The notes below the pieces were generated by a model. It saw only the letters and a list, made by a program, of their open reading frames with translations, did not search any database and had not been told where the DNA came from. Below are positions 4,987 through 6,175 of a stretch of DNA of 6,175 nt, one piece after another. Position 1 is the stretch's first letter. Each line of letters begins with the position of its first letter. The stretch covers positions 1 to 6,175 of the forward strand of contig JAGVGV010000051.1 in NCBI GenBank assembly GCA_020056895.1. The letters are read 5' to 3'. Both the position numbers and the translations under genes were made by a program. Source of the DNA: Deltaproteobacteria bacterium. Its GTDB lineage: Bacteria > Desulfobacterota > Desulfarculia > Adiutricales > JAGVGV01.

Positions 4987-5859
4987 ATGACGGATCACCC
5001 TCTTTTGCGTATTGATTCCTTGCGGCTGACCCTTGGAAAAAACAACGGCGGACCCGATCTGGTGAACGACGCGGGCTTGACCGTTACCCACCGCCAGGTA
5101 TTCGGTCTGATTGGCGAAAGCGGATCCGGCAAATCGCTGACCTGTTTATCGGTAATGGGATTGCTGCCGCCGGGGATCACCCGGGCCGGCGGCGGGATAT
5201 GGATCAATGGGGAATCCATGAACGATCTCACGCCCGCCCGCCGACGATCACTCCGAGGCCGGGTGGCGGCCATGATACTACAAAATCCAATGAGCTGTTT
5301 CGATCCGCTGTTCACTATCCGGTCCCATTTCAGTGAAACCATGGCCTCCCACGGTTTGTCGGTAAAAAACGGCGGAATGGACCAGGCGGTGGAAGCTCTG
5401 GCCGAGGTTGGGTTTGAAAACCCGGGGGAAATCATGCGGTTGTATCCCTTTCAAATGAGCGGCGGCATGTTGCAGCGGGTGATGGTCGCCCTGGCCTTGC
5501 TGATGAACGTACCCCTGCTGATCGCCGACGAACCCACCACGGATCTGGACGTGGTCTCCCAGGCCAAGGTGTTGGCCTTGTTGGACCACATGCGGCGGGA
5601 CCATGGCATGTCCATCTTGTTGGTGACCCACGATTTGGGAGTGATCGCCCGGCTGGCCGACCAGGTGGCGGTCATGCGGGCAGGCAGGATCGTGGAATCC
5701 CGTCCGGTCCGGGACCTCTTCACCCACCCCGAACACCCGTATACTCAAAGCCTGCTGAAGGCTCATTTCAGCCTGTATGACCGGCGGATGAACGAACTGA
5801 GGCAAGCGCCCGCGCCCTTTTCGGCCTCACCAGATCCCGGCGAGAAACAAGGAAGGTGA
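4987..5859 (+). CDS. nikD: Nickel ABC transporter ATP-binding protein NikD
   Basis: This 290-residue cytoplasmic ATPase powers nickel import with NikE. Visible motifs are Walker A GESGSGKS (43-50), Q-loop Gln99 in LQNPMSCFDPL, signature MSGGM (157-161), Walker B LLIADE (177-182), D-loop TTDLD (184-188) and the switch His215 in THD. MSGGM in place of LSGGQ is also present in E. coli NikD, as is the flanking LYPFxMSGGMLQR, which supports NikD over DppD. The protein is longer than E. coli NikD (254), partly at the N-terminus and partly through a Pro/Ser/Arg-rich tail of about 25 residues after LYDRRMNE. It retains the Opp/Dpp-type HPEHPYTQSLL segment (248-257). GGAGGG precedes the ATG, which is 4 bases after the nikC stop. 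Confidence 0.94.
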   Translation: MTDHPLLRIDSLRLTLGKNNGGPDLVNDAGLTVTHRQVFGLIGESGSGKSLTCLSVMGLLPPGITRAGGGIWINGESMNDLTPARRRSLRGRVAAMILQNPMSCFDPLFTIRSHFSETMASHGLSVKNGGMDQAVEALAEVGFENPGEIMRLYPFQMSGGMLQRVMVALALLMNVPLLIADEPTTDLDVVSQAKVLALLDHMRRDHGMSILLVTHDLGVIARLADQVAVMRAGRIVESRPVRDLFTHPEHPYTQSLLKAHFSLYDRRMNELRQAPAPFSASPDPGEKQGR

Positions 5860-5862
5860 ACC

Positions 5863-6175
5863 ATGGCTCTTCTGGAACTGGCTGATGTATCCAAATCGTA
5901 CACTCGGGGAAGTTTCTGGGGCCGGAAGGAATGGTATGCCGTGTTCGCCAACGTTCACCTGATCGTGGAAGCCGGTGCGTCGGTGGGCTTGTTGGGCCGG
6001 AGCGGAACGGGAAAAAGCACACTGGGCCGGATCGCCCTGGGGCTCGAAGAGCCGGACCAGGGTGAGGCGCGATTTCGAGGCCGAGCCCTCCATACTCTGA
6101 AGGGACTCGATTACCTTGAATTCCGCCGGAACGTACAGGTGGTTTTCCAGAACGCCTTGGGATCGGTGAATCCCC
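5863..6175 (+). CDS. nikE: Nickel ABC transporter ATP-binding protein NikE, 3' end cut by window
   Basis: The ATG at 5863 opens a frame of 104 codons that runs off the window; about 40 percent of a typical NikE (about 265 residues) is visible. It begins MALLELADVSKSYTRGSFWG, as E. coli NikE begins with an LL-x-V block and an aromatic/Gly-rich stretch. Walker A is GRSGTGKS (45-52), and the Q-loop Gln96 lies in FRRNVQVVFQNALGSVNP (87-104), a good match to NikE/DppF-type ATPases. It should pair with NikD as the second nucleotide-binding subunit. GGAAGG (5851-5856) lies 6 bases before the ATG and overlaps the nikD end; the gap to the nikD stop is 3 bases. The signature motif and Walker B lie beyond the window. 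Confidence 0.92.
   Translation, partial: MALLELADVSKSYTRGSFWGRKEWYAVFANVHLIVEAGASVGLLGRSGTGKSTLGRIALGLEEPDQGEARFRGRALHTLKGLDYLEFRRNVQVVFQNALGSVNP

Overview
This window comes from a Gram-negative-type bacterium of moderately high GC content. It carries a bacterial V-type (A/V-type) ATPase subunit gene and, divergently, an enterobacterial-style nikABCDE nickel importer. That pairing, the strong Shine-Dalgarno sites and the GC-rich codon use would fit an anaerobic Desulfobacterota-like (deltaproteobacterial) genome. The taxonomic suggestion is an inference from gene content only and is weak.

Layout: positions 1-641 (minus strand) encode most of V-type ATPase subunit E; its C-terminal end runs off the window. 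Positions 642-1546 are about 900 bases with no convincing gene. The part next to subunit E (about 700-960) is GC-rich and full of inverted repeats, so it probably forms a structured leader or non-coding RNA. The middle (about 965-1300) is AT-richer, with A-tracts, a candidate minus-strand promoter and a small dyad. The last part (1354-1546) looks like a regulated leader for nikA: a near-consensus extended -10 promoter, a leader hairpin, an intrinsic terminator and a small hairpin at the ribosome-binding site.

Positions 1547-6175 (plus strand) are a compact operon nikA-nikB-nikC-nikD-nikE, with nikE cut by the window end. NikA is the periplasmic binding protein, NikB and NikC the two membrane permeases, and NikD and NikE the two ATPases. 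Together they form an ABC importer of the PepT/Opp-Dpp-Nik class that takes up chelated Ni(II), typically for hydrogenase, urease, CO dehydrogenase or methyl-CoM-type enzymes. Gene order, protein lengths and the NikA ligand-pocket residues match E. coli NikABCDE closely. nikB/nikC overlap by 4 bases and nikC/nikD and nikD/nikE are separated by 3-4 bases, so these are translationally close. nikA and nikB are separated by 68 bases holding a strong hairpin.

I see no wholly new system here. The genes are ordinary. The parts worth a second look are non-coding: a probable transcription attenuator in the nikA leader, a stable nikA-nikB intercistronic hairpin, and a highly folded region upstream of the V-ATPase gene.
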